Positions 14,757 to 20,686 of a DNA stretch of 21,153 bases are shown piece by piece; position 1 is the first letter of the stretch, and the number at the start of each line of letters is the position of its first letter. The stretch is from IMG/VR virus record IMGVR_UViG_3300025887_000175, positions 1 to 21,153 of that record; one strand, written 5' to 3'. Below the pieces are notes generated by a model. The model was not told where the DNA came from. It searched no databases and saw nothing but the letters and a program-made list of their open reading frames with translations. Origin of the DNA: a virus. The translations under genes and the position numbers were made by a program.

Positions 14757-15604
14757 TTGTCGTCTCCTTTATCAGACACTACTGCGTCAAGTTCTTCGAT
14801 TGATTTTGCCGGTTTGTCGGCAGGCTTCATACCACCACGTAGGGCATCAAACTCTTCGTCTGACATGGACATGAGGTGGAGAAGTTCGGTGATGTCGTCT
14901 GTCCGCTCAAAGGCTTTCAGGCGACGTCTTGGATCACGGACCTTGCCGTGCCATCCAGACACTTCGTCTGTGATCACGTAGCGTCTAACCTTGGGCATAC
15001 CCTTCTCGTCCTTGTCGGTGACGCGAACACCACACAACACATGGTCGAAGAGGGCAGGCACTTGCTTGGATACCGCATTGCCTTTGACGAAGGGCCAGAA
15101 GTGGGTGACGTCATTGGCATCCTTCTCTTCCTTGGCCAGACACGTCACGTAGACATGCAGGGGAAGATCGCGGACCCACTTGAGAGCGCCGATCATGATG
15201 CGGTTGTAGTCACCCCACATTGCAAAGCCGTTACCCGACCCTGCGTGTTCCTTCTCAAGGTGTTCGATCAGCCGCTCAGACAGTTCTGTCAGGCTGTCGA
15301 TGGCCAGCCACTTGTATCCCATCTTGGCAAAGTCAGGGGACGAGAGCATGCGGATGATGCCCTTGAAGGAATACACGTCACCTTCTGGATCGTGGTTGCC
15401 ATCCCAAGACGTGAACGGAATGTAATCAATATCAACATCCTCGATGGATTTCAGGCCCGCCTCACCAGAGATAATCAATCCCTTGCCATAACGGTCCTGA
15501 TACTTACGGCATTGATAAGTCTTACCAAATCCGTGGTGACTGTAGAGCAGCACCTTACTTGGGCCATCCTTGGCCAAGTCCGACGTGCGCAGCGGCTTAA
15601 ACAT
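14753..15604 (-). CDS. Sak4-like RecA-fold ATPase (single-strand annealing / recombinase family)
   Basis: This 283-residue P-loop protein has a Walker A motif at residues 22-29 (SHHGFGKT), E48 in ISGEAG as a possible catalytic acid, and a Walker B motif ending at D103 (YKWLAIDSLTEL). This layout matches phage AAA_24/Sak4 proteins, small RAD51-core-like recombinases that work with a phage SSB. The acidic C-terminus (DELDAVVS-like, ending KGDDK) is probably disordered. Its start lies within the last 8 bases of the preceding gene and its stop overlaps the SSB start, so all three are probably translated together. It is not a replicative helicase, because a separate PrimPol-helicase is encoded at 16378. 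The exact family should be confirmed by profile search. Confidence 0.83.
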   Translation of the reverse strand: MFKPLRTSDLAKDGPSKVLLYSHHGFGKTYQCRKYQDRYGKGLIISGEAGLKSIEDVDIDYIPFTSWDGNHDPEGDVYSFKGIIRMLSSPDFAKMGYKWLAIDSLTELSERLIEHLEKEHAGSGNGFAMWGDYNRIMIGALKWVRDLPLHVYVTCLAKEEKDANDVTHFWPFVKGNAVSKQVPALFDHVLCGVRVTDKDEKGMPKVRRYVITDEVSGWHGKVRDPRRRLKAFERTDDITELLHLMSMSDEEFDALRGGMKPADKPAKSIEELDAVVSDKGDDK

Positions 15605-16076
15605 TGTCTACCTCGATTTTTGCTGGAGCATGTTTGCGTGTCAGGGCGGGCTTCCATTTGCTTTGCTCTGACGTGGGTAGTGCGGCAAACTTCTTGCGAT
15701 CTACCCGTGTTGATTTCTTGATGAAGGATGGGAGTGTTTCATCACCCTCTCCACCCAAGATGCTGTCGAGTGTGTCCTGATCCCACAACCAGCGATCACG
15801 GTACGTGACTGTCATCTGGACGGTATCGGTCAGGGGATACAACACTGGCTCTTCATCTGGATCACCGCCCGGAAGATACCGCTCAATCTCCGCAACAGTT
15901 GCGCTCTCAAGGGCCTTCATTTCTTCGAGGCGATCACGTGTTTCGGATAGCGTGATGGCCAAGAAAGCCAGCTTCTTCCACTTCTCATCGTCCACGTTCA
16001 GGGGTGTGTCTTCTACATGTGGCGGCTCTGGTTCCACCTCTCTGGCCTTGTGATCAAGGCTGTCCCAGTCACTCAT
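15597..16076 (-). CDS. First gene of the leftward recombination operon, unknown function
   Basis: The 159-residue protein has an acidic, Pro-rich N-terminus (EVEPEPPHVED). It continues with a helical segment (KKLAFLAITLSETRDRLEEMKALESATVAEIERYL), a beta-like stretch (VQMTVTYRDRWLWD) and a basic C-terminal third ending KIEVDNV. I recognise no family or catalytic motif. ATG 16076 was preferred over longer versions starting up to 16190, because GGAGGA (about 16083-16088) sits just upstream and a longer form would run into the opposite gene's leader. It is the promoter-proximal gene in front of the Sak4-like ATPase and overlaps it by 8 nt. A role as an accessory factor for recombination is plausible from position only. 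Confidence 0.7.
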   Translation of the reverse strand: MSDWDSLDHKAREVEPEPPHVEDTPLNVDDEKWKKLAFLAITLSETRDRLEEMKALESATVAEIERYLPGGDPDEEPVLYPLTDTVQMTVTYRDRWLWDQDTLDSILGGEGDETLPSFIKKSTRVDRKKFAALPTSEQSKWKPALTRKHAPAKIEVDNV

Positions 16077-16177
16077 TGATTGTCCTCCGGTGATTAAGGT
16101 GTCTTGCTGTGACATCGAAAGGTGTATAATAGATATGACACCTAGACAAGAGTGTTTTTCAAAAAAGGAGAGAACAC
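16077..16177 (+). promoter_or_regulatory. Divergent promoter-operator region between the leftward operon and the HTH gene
   Basis: A perfect TATAAT lies at 16125-16130. A poor -35 candidate, TTGCTG, lies at 16104-16109 with a short 15-nt spacer. The box sits inside the palindrome AGGTGT (16120-16125)-N12-ACACCT (16138-16143). A further AGGTGTC lies at 16097-16103 and forms an imperfect palindrome with GACATC (16111-16116). This is what an operator for a Cro-like repressor looks like. The complementary strand is also AT-rich here (TATTAT), so the leftward operon may start from an overlapping promoter. AAGGAG (16165-16170) is the ribosome site of the HTH gene. Confidence 0.65.
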
Positions 16178-16381
16178 ATGCCGACCACAATGAAAGTCAG
16201 CCAGTTGATTGACGACCTTGGGGGTGCCGCCGAGGTGGCGCGTATTGCGGGTGTCGCCCGCACCGCACCTTACCGATGGATCAAGCACAACTACATCGGC
16301 TCTCCGATCCTTGAGCGTATCAAGGCAGCGCGTCCCAACATTGATCTGGACTACTACTTCAAGGAGGGAGAAGCAGAGTGA
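16178..16381 (+). CDS. Cro/YdaS-like helix-turn-helix regulator
   Basis: The 67-residue protein is dominated by one HTH: VSQLIDDLGGAAEVARIAGV, then ARTAPYRWIKHNYIGSPILERI as the recognition-helix region. The form, with Ala-Glu-Val-Ala in the first helix and a Trp in the recognition helix, is typical of Cro and YdaS antiterminator/repressor proteins. It follows a divergent region with palindromic half-sites and probably binds there, controlling its own operon and the leftward recombination operon. The start has AAGGAG eight bases upstream. Its TGA overlaps the GTG start of the primase-helicase, so the two are translated together. It could act as repressor or activator; the sequence does not say which. 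Confidence 0.8.
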   Translation: MPTTMKVSQLIDDLGGAAEVARIAGVARTAPYRWIKHNYIGSPILERIKAARPNIDLDYYFKEGEAE

Positions 16382-18333
16382 AGGTATCCGAAAAGATAGA
16401 CATTGCAATCGAATACCTTGAGCGAGGGTGGTCACTCATACCGATCAGCCCCGACACAAAGCGGCCTCTGATCAAATGGCTGGCCTATCAGGATCGCCAC
16501 CCGACCGAAGATGAAATCACCTCGTGGGTTGAGGCGTGGCCTGACTGTTCCTTTGCGATTGTCACGGGGGAAATATCAGGCTGCGTTGTGGTGGACTGCG
16601 ATAATGAAGATGCAATCCACGCCGCGTATGACGCGGACATGCGCAGCCCGATTAGGGTAAAGACCAAGCGCGGTGTTCACCTATACTTCGAACACCCAAA
16701 GGATGGCACTCGACGTGGACCCCGTGCTGGCAACAACAGCAAGGGGGAGGACTGGCCGAAGATCAACGGCCTCGACTTCCGTGGTGACGGATCATACGCA
16801 CTCTTGCCCCCATCCTCTGGCTATCACTGGGACTACCCGACCCACACACTTGACTGGGACGACATGCCAATGTGGAAGGACTGGACCCCCAGCCTTGATG
16901 CTCACATGGCAAGCAAGTCGAAGGACGACGGGTTCTCCTTCGGTGACCTTGACCTGTCCGGCATCGAGGCCATGGGGGAGTTCGTCTCCGAGTGGGACAA
17001 CACCGCCCGCTACGTCTTGGAGAAGTACCCCACCACCCGCAGGCTACCCACTGGCATGAGCAATGGCCGCAACGAGCGCGTCATGCGGTGGATCAGCGAG
17101 TGCATCATGGATGGGTACTTCGGCGATGAACTGCGCCTCAAGGGCTACTCGTTCATGAATGAGTTCTACGTGGACCCGTTAGAGCCAGCCGAGTATGAGG
17201 CCACGGTGCGGAGTATGGAGGCTGCCGAACGGCGCAACCATCCAGAGCGCTTCACGGACACGGGCGAGTACATCCCACGCGAGGCAACACACGTCACCAC
17301 GACGTCCGAGCACCCCGTAGCGGAGAAGCCGCCCGCCAAAACCAAGCGCCTGATCCAGATGAAGGATGCCGAAGACCTCATGCGTGAGGCGGACGGGCGT
17401 TCCTATCTGATCGAACCATGGCTACCACCAGCCACCATCGTTCAGGTGCACGGATACTCAGGACACGGGAAGTCCATGTTCCTCCAGCATGCGCTGGGCG
17501 CACTCACCGCTGGCCGCAAATACTTTGGCCCCTTTGAGATCGGCAGGGCGGCACGGGTACTCTATCTCGACTACGAGATGGGCATGTCCACCATCGCCAG
17601 ACGATTGATGGAACTGCGCACAGCACACGGAGACACAGGCGACAGGCTGCAAATCTGGACACCCTTCGTTGAGGGTAAGGACATGAGCCTGCTGCAACCC
17701 GAAGGTCTGGCCGCATTGCAGGAGTGGGTGATCAACGTGAAGCCAGATGTTGTGGTGATCGACACCATCCGCAGTGCGTTTCCGGGTCTCAAGGAGAACG
17801 ACGCTCAAGAATGGTCTCGCGTTAACCAGCTTGCCACACGTCTGCGCAACTCTGGCTATGCAGTGATCATGGTCCACCACTCCAACAAGCCCGGAGAGAA
17901 TGGGAAGTCAGGGCGTGAGGCTGGATCATCGAACCAGCTTACCGTCTTGGAGACGCAGATCAAAGTCACGCAGGTATTCCCAGACGAAGAGACGGCGCGA
18001 GAGAACGCTGGCATCTGGGATGAAGACTACACCAAGCCTGTCTGGGATGCGCTCCAACGCAAATGCCCAGCGGATTACAAACTCTACATGGTCAATGAGA
18101 TACGCTACGGCAAAGTCCGTGAGTGGTCAGACTTGCATGATCGTCTGCAATGGGTGGGGTATGCAGCCAACACCATCACAGACGAACGTACAATCGTGTC
18201 GTCACGATCCACAAAGCAGAAGGCCAAGGACATGGCCATCGACGGGTGGGGCATGGAGGCTATAGCTGATCGGCTCTCTCGGCCATTGTCTTTGGTGAGA
18301 GACTGGCTAGAGGTGCACCCACCCGTATCTTAG
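16378..18333 (+). CDS. Bifunctional PrimPol primase/polymerase - RecA-like helicase
   Basis: The 651-residue protein has two catalytic halves. The N-terminal AEP/PrimPol domain shows VVVDCD with D73 and D75 (metal-binding pair), GVHLYF with H101 (nucleotide-binding motif) and LDFRGDGSYALLPPS (132-146). After a linker, the RepA/AAA_25-type helicase domain shows Walker A GYSGHGKS (359-366), Walker B VVVIDT with D462, and a sensor-like VHHSN (H500-H501). A short C-terminal HTH-like segment (MEAIADRLSRPLSLVRDWL) follows. It would unwind duplex DNA and lay down primers for phage replication. The GTG start overlaps the HTH gene stop and has AAGGAGGG (16361-16368) upstream. No DNA polymerase gene lies in the window. 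Confidence 0.92.
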   Translation: MKVSEKIDIAIEYLERGWSLIPISPDTKRPLIKWLAYQDRHPTEDEITSWVEAWPDCSFAIVTGEISGCVVVDCDNEDAIHAAYDADMRSPIRVKTKRGVHLYFEHPKDGTRRGPRAGNNSKGEDWPKINGLDFRGDGSYALLPPSSGYHWDYPTHTLDWDDMPMWKDWTPSLDAHMASKSKDDGFSFGDLDLSGIEAMGEFVSEWDNTARYVLEKYPTTRRLPTGMSNGRNERVMRWISECIMDGYFGDELRLKGYSFMNEFYVDPLEPAEYEATVRSMEAAERRNHPERFTDTGEYIPREATHVTTTSEHPVAEKPPAKTKRLIQMKDAEDLMREADGRSYLIEPWLPPATIVQVHGYSGHGKSMFLQHALGALTAGRKYFGPFEIGRAARVLYLDYEMGMSTIARRLMELRTAHGDTGDRLQIWTPFVEGKDMSLLQPEGLAALQEWVINVKPDVVVIDTIRSAFPGLKENDAQEWSRVNQLATRLRNSGYAVIMVHHSNKPGENGKSGREAGSSNQLTVLETQIKVTQVFPDEETARENAGIWDEDYTKPVWDALQRKCPADYKLYMVNEIRYGKVREWSDLHDRLQWVGYAANTITDERTIVSSRSTKQKAKDMAIDGWGMEAIADRLSRPLSLVRDWLEVHPPVS

Positions 18334-18502
18334 CGTCTGTCTCCTTACGGGCGGTGCGTAGCTGGTGCATACGTTCCGCCCATTCCCTTGGCTCCAAGTG
18401 ACGTATGGCCGTCACCTTGGCGTCAGGAAAACTCTCACGAACTTTGTCGATCATTTGAGCAACACTGGGATACTTTTCTCGGTTGGAAATTTTCGTGGCC
18501 AA
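18260..18502 (-). CDS. Small basic protein of unknown function, convergent with the primase-helicase
   Basis: This leftward frame could encode 80 residues from a TTG at 18502, or 64 from an ATG at 18454. The sequence looks protein-like (SVAQMIDKVRESFPDAKVTAI, LEPREWAERMHQLRTARKETD), is helical and rich in Arg, and has no known motif. A strong AGGAGG on this strand (18516-18521) lies 13 bases from the TTG, which is longer than ideal. A 20-codon frame starting at GTG 18513 ends in a TGA that overlaps the ATG at 18454, so a coupled leader is another possibility. Its last 74 bases overlap the end of the primase-helicase gene in the opposite direction. Existence is plausible, not certain. Confidence 0.45.
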   Translation of the reverse strand: MATKISNREKYPSVAQMIDKVRESFPDAKVTAIRHLEPREWAERMHQLRTARKETDAKIRVGAPLASLSPKTMAERADQL

Positions 18503-18545
18503 AACAGATACACCGCCTCCTGCGTCTGCTACTTGCTATGTCAAC

Positions 18546-18631
18546 AAGTCTGCTCTCTTGCTTTCTTGCTCACTACGACAGGCCCCCCCAAGGGGGGCTG
18601 GCGAAGTGTCTGCTTGTCTTGCTGTCTAGCT
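18546..18631. repeat. Imperfect direct repeat around the GC hairpin
   Basis: The stretch 18546-18570 (beginning AAGTCTGCTCTCTTGCT) resembles 18604-18631 (beginning AAGTGTCTGCTTGTCTTGCT) when three small gaps are allowed. The two copies lie on either side of the hairpin at 18582-18598. The 10-mer GTCTTGCTGT in the second copy (18616-18625) also occurs at 16101-16110 in the other control region. Confidence 0.5.
18582..18598. terminator. Short GC-only hairpin
   Basis: GCCCCCC (18582-18588) pairs with GGGGGGC (18592-18598) around a CAA loop, giving seven G-C pairs. No T-run follows on either strand, so it is not a canonical intrinsic terminator. It may still stop or pause transcription coming from either side. 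Confidence 0.4.
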
Positions 18632-18672
18632 CTTTGCCTTACGGCGGTGTATCTGCCGAGGCGTAGTAAGTC

Positions 18673-18709
18673 AACACCCTTTGACACCTTCTGCCATTTG
18701 AAGACACCC
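18673..18709. promoter_or_regulatory. Three phased GACACC-type half-sites
   Basis: AACACCC (18673-18679), GACACCT (18683-18689) and GACACCC (18703-18709) lie in the same orientation at intervals of 10 and 20 bp, that is, on one face of the helix. GACACCT and its complement AGGTGTC are the half-sites at 16097-16103 and 16137-16143 in front of the Cro-like gene. A common regulator is the simplest reading. Confidence 0.45.
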
Positions 18710-18774
18710 AACGAGTTGTCGTGCTGTCTCATATGGGGTAATAGGATACCACAACACTTGGTGTGAGGTCCGAT

Positions 18775-19071
18775 ATGCCACGCAAGATATACGTCTCTGA
18801 GGCCAGTAAGGTATGGCTGCGAGACAATCACCTAGATGTCTCCTACCCCGACATGGCCTTTCACATTGGCTGCTGCGTAGACACCCTCAAACGCATCCTC
18901 GTGCGAGAAGGTCTACAAGAATTTGACGGAGCGAAGTACCAAGTCCGTCGCAACCACGACATCCCAACTTGGACACGACCCTGCATGGTCTGCAAGTCAG
19001 AGGAAGAAAGACCCAAGGGCTGGTATCTCTGCCGACCATGCAGAACCAGAGCAGGATACGACGAGATATGA
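18775..19071 (+). CDS. Small HTH plus zinc-ribbon DNA-binding protein
   Basis: The 98-residue protein starts with a helix-turn-helix-like segment, residues 8-47 (SEASKVWLRDNHLD, then YPDMAFHIGCCVDTLKRILVREG). This resembles HTH domains in phage regulators and recombinases. A zinc-ribbon pair follows: C70-x2-C73 and C86-x2-C89 (PCMVCK and LCRPC). It is probably a DNA-binding regulator, but target and effect are unknown. ATG 18775 is preferred over an in-frame GTG at 18763 because GAGG lies about seven bases upstream. It is the first gene after the repeat-rich non-coding region, so its own expression may be controlled from there. Its TGA overlaps the ATG of the HNH gene. Confidence 0.75.
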   Translation: MPRKIYVSEASKVWLRDNHLDVSYPDMAFHIGCCVDTLKRILVREGLQEFDGAKYQVRRNHDIPTWTRPCMVCKSEEERPKGWYLCRPCRTRAGYDEI

Positions 19072-19625
19072 CCGACGAAATCTGGGCAGACATACCTCAC
19101 TTCCCCGGCTACCAAGTCTCAACACATGGCCGCATCAACCGCACAGAAAAAACTCCGGGCGGCAAGCCACCCAAGATGATCATCGACTACGACAAGAAGC
19201 GACCACGTGGCAGGCACAACGCATACCACCGCGTCAAACTCCTACGCGAAGACGGTGAGAGAATTGAACGTCGCGTCCACAAGATCGTCGCCGACGCCTT
19301 CCTCCCCCCACCTCCCTCACCCGATCACGTCATCACGCACATCGACTACGACAGGCATCGCAACGTCCCCGAAAACCTGATGTGGGTCACACGCACAGAG
19401 AACCGCGCAAGACGTCAGGCAGACGGCGCTCTCTACACAAGACCCCGACACCACTACTCGCGCATCTCACCCTTCATCGCAGAGCGCATCCGCCAAGCCT
19501 ACGCCACGGGCGAATACTCCCTCTCCAAACTGGCCAAGGAATACAACGTCCACCACGAAGCAATAAGACGTATCGTCAACGGCGACTGGCATCGCCCCAA
19601 ATCCAGCAGAAGGAAACGGCAATGA
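19068..19625 (+). CDS. NUMOD4-HNH endonuclease (homing-type)
   Basis: The 185-residue protein has three parts. Residues 4-25 (EIWADIPHFPGYQVSTHGRI) are a NUMOD4 DNA-recognition motif. Residues 70-113 are an HNH core: VHKIVADAF, then THIDYDRHRN with H91, then PENLMWVTRTENR with N103. The C-terminus (about 136-180: ISPFIAERIRQAY, SLSKLAKEYNVHHEAIRRIV) is a helix-turn-helix. This is the arrangement of free-standing phage homing endonucleases, which nick or cut DNA and spread by repair. ATG 19068 overlaps the preceding TGA, and its own TGA overlaps the next ATG, so it is set tightly into the operon. That is less common for a mobile homing gene, and it may have a resident role. Confidence 0.9.
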   Translation: MTDEIWADIPHFPGYQVSTHGRINRTEKTPGGKPPKMIIDYDKKRPRGRHNAYHRVKLLREDGERIERRVHKIVADAFLPPPPSPDHVITHIDYDRHRNVPENLMWVTRTENRARRQADGALYTRPRHHYSRISPFIAERIRQAYATGEYSLSKLAKEYNVHHEAIRRIVNGDWHRPKSSRRKRQ

Positions 19626-19990
19626 CCACAGCCTCACAACGCAAGGGCAACAACTTCGAGCGCGAACTCTCAGCCTACCTCAACGACACCATTGGCCTAC
19701 GTGCGTCACGCGCCCCACTCTCTGGCGGCGGCAACGTCGGCATGTCAGGTGGCGCTGATCTCCTTGGCACCCCCGGCTTGTTCGTCGAGGCCAAGCGCGT
19801 AGAGAAACTCTCATTCCCCGAAGCCATGCGACAGGCTAAAGGGAACGTCATCAAGACCAACGCGCCCGAAGTCCCGATCGTCATCAACAGACGCAACCGC
19901 CAGACCATGGGCGAAAGCTACGTCGTCTTGGAACTCGACGGCTTCCTCCTGTTCTACCACGCTTGGCTCACACAGCAGGGCCACCTCTAA
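19622..19990 (+). CDS. Holliday-junction-resolvase-like PD-(D/E)XK nuclease
   Basis: The 122-residue protein carries the compact nuclease core of archaeal Hjc and similar phage resolvases: E13 in GNNFERELSAYL, a Ser/Arg-containing loop (ASRAPLSGGGNVG), D46 in GGADLLG, and E56-A-K58 in FVEAKR. Its size is usual for that group. It would cut branched DNA formed by recombination or replication before packaging, complementing the recombination operon on the other strand. AAGGA lies upstream and the start is coupled to the HNH gene by ATGA. An alternative is a VRR-Nuc or other small restriction-like nuclease, but the spacing of the acidic residues and lysine favours the resolvase type. Confidence 0.8.
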   Translation: MTTASQRKGNNFERELSAYLNDTIGLRASRAPLSGGGNVGMSGGADLLGTPGLFVEAKRVEKLSFPEAMRQAKGNVIKTNAPEVPIVINRRNRQTMGESYVVLELDGFLLFYHAWLTQQGHL

Positions 19991-20040
19991 CCGGACGACA
20001 TCCTCCCTCACCCACACCACACTGGCCTCTATCGCATGTC

Positions 20041-20074
20041 GGTCACCGGACCCCCTTTGGGGGGGTCCATGACC
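20041..20074 (+). terminator. Strong two-part hairpin after the resolvase-like gene
   Basis: GGACCCCC (20048-20055) pairs with GGGGGTCC (20061-20068) around a 5-nt loop. An outer stem, GGTCA (20041-20045) with TGACC (20070-20074), extends it to 13 pairs with a small internal loop. It lies in the 126-base gap between the resolvase-like gene and the next gene. There is no T-run, so termination or mRNA processing is inferred. The rest of this gap shows only the AGAGGT ribosome site. Confidence 0.55.
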
Positions 20075-20116
20075 TTCGCAAAACGCTGACGCAAAATAGC
20101 AAAAAGAGGTCCAGCC

Positions 20117-20674
20117 ATGGCAAGCCTTGCCCACACTCAAGAGATCGCCGACGAAATTATTGATTGGGTCGCCCACCTCTCCGAGACCACGGAGACCTCA
20201 GGCCCCCGCTGCCCCTACGCCCAGCCCGCCATAGACGCAGGCATGGTTGCCGTCCACGTCACCCACGACCTCGAAGTCGTCTCCCGCATCAAGGCCACCA
20301 ACCCCCCGATCCAGAACGCCGTGCACATCTTTGCGTGGACCAACCACATGCACCTCACCCTCGCCGAGTTCCGCGACTGGCTCCACTACCAGAACACCCA
20401 CCACTTCGGCACGTGGCTCCTCGCCTTCCACCCCGCCGACCCTGCCACCGATTACATTCCCGGCTTCCCCGAAATCATCGACGGCGAGTATGCCGTCATC
20501 ATCATGCTCAACCTCGAAGAACTCACAGCCTGCGCCCTCCCGCGCACACCCTCCAACCAAGTCCTCCAGCGCACCAACATCGCCCGCAACTTCTTCGCGT
20601 CCATTGATCCCGGCACCCTCGCCAAGTTCGACGCCATCGCCCTCTCAGCCTACGCCCAAGGCCACCACTCCTAA
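20117..20674 (+). CDS. Phage protein of unknown function with a conserved-looking PRCPYA motif
   Basis: The 185-residue protein has no membrane segment or signal peptide. The visible features are a GPRCPYAQPAIDAG stretch near residues 29-42, a His- and Trp-rich centre (WTNHMHLTL, FRDWLHYQNTHHFGTWLLAF), a short hydrophobic strand (EYAVIIMLNLEEL) and a second cysteine in LTACALP. It is mixed alpha/beta and compact. The GPRCPYA motif and the several histidines could bind a metal, but I recognise no family and give no function. AGAGGT precedes the ATG by six bases. It is followed after 12 bases by the muramidase gene and, like it, uses codons ending in C very heavily, unlike the genes left of about 19 kb. 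Confidence 0.75.
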   Translation: MASLAHTQEIADEIIDWVAHLSETTETSGPRCPYAQPAIDAGMVAVHVTHDLEVVSRIKATNPPIQNAVHIFAWTNHMHLTLAEFRDWLHYQNTHHFGTWLLAFHPADPATDYIPGFPEIIDGEYAVIIMLNLEELTACALPRTPSNQVLQRTNIARNFFASIDPGTLAKFDAIALSAYAQGHHS

Positions 20675-20686
20675 GGAACCCTGCCC

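Larger units (their letters stand above)
18505..18655. repeat. 13-bp inverted repeat flanking a central hairpin
   Basis: CAGATACACCGCC (18505-18517) is the exact reverse complement of GGCGGTGTATCTG (18643-18655), with 125 bases between the arms. The midpoint is near 18580, close to the GC hairpin at 18582-18598. Both arms contain GGTGTAT, which also occurs at the TATAAT palindrome at 16121-16127. It may be a paired protein-binding site. Confidence 0.75.
18503..18774. other. Non-coding region rich in repeats; candidate replication origin or control region
   Basis: About 270 bases have no convincing gene. The region holds a 13-bp inverted repeat (18505-18517 and 18643-18655), an imperfect direct repeat of about 25 nt on each side of a GC hairpin (18582-18598), four CTTGCT copies and six ACACC/GGTGT pentamers. 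It lies between the putative leftward gene and the HTH/zinc-ribbon gene, next to the primase-helicase. These are features often seen at phage origins and control regions. No clear sigma-70 promoter was found: TTGACA occurs at 18681 and on the minus strand at 18544-18539, but neither has a good -10. Confidence 0.5.

Noticed and set aside
14876-15721. A 281-codon plus-strand open frame opposite the Sak4-like gene
   Set aside because: The opposite strand has clear Walker motifs, coupled starts and good ribosome sites. The plus frame shows no motifs.
18681-18710. TTGACA at 18681 as a sigma-70 promoter
   Set aside because: The sequence 17 bases downstream (ACACCC) is not a -10 box. The minus-strand TTGACA at 18544-18539 has the same problem (AGGAGG at the -10 position).
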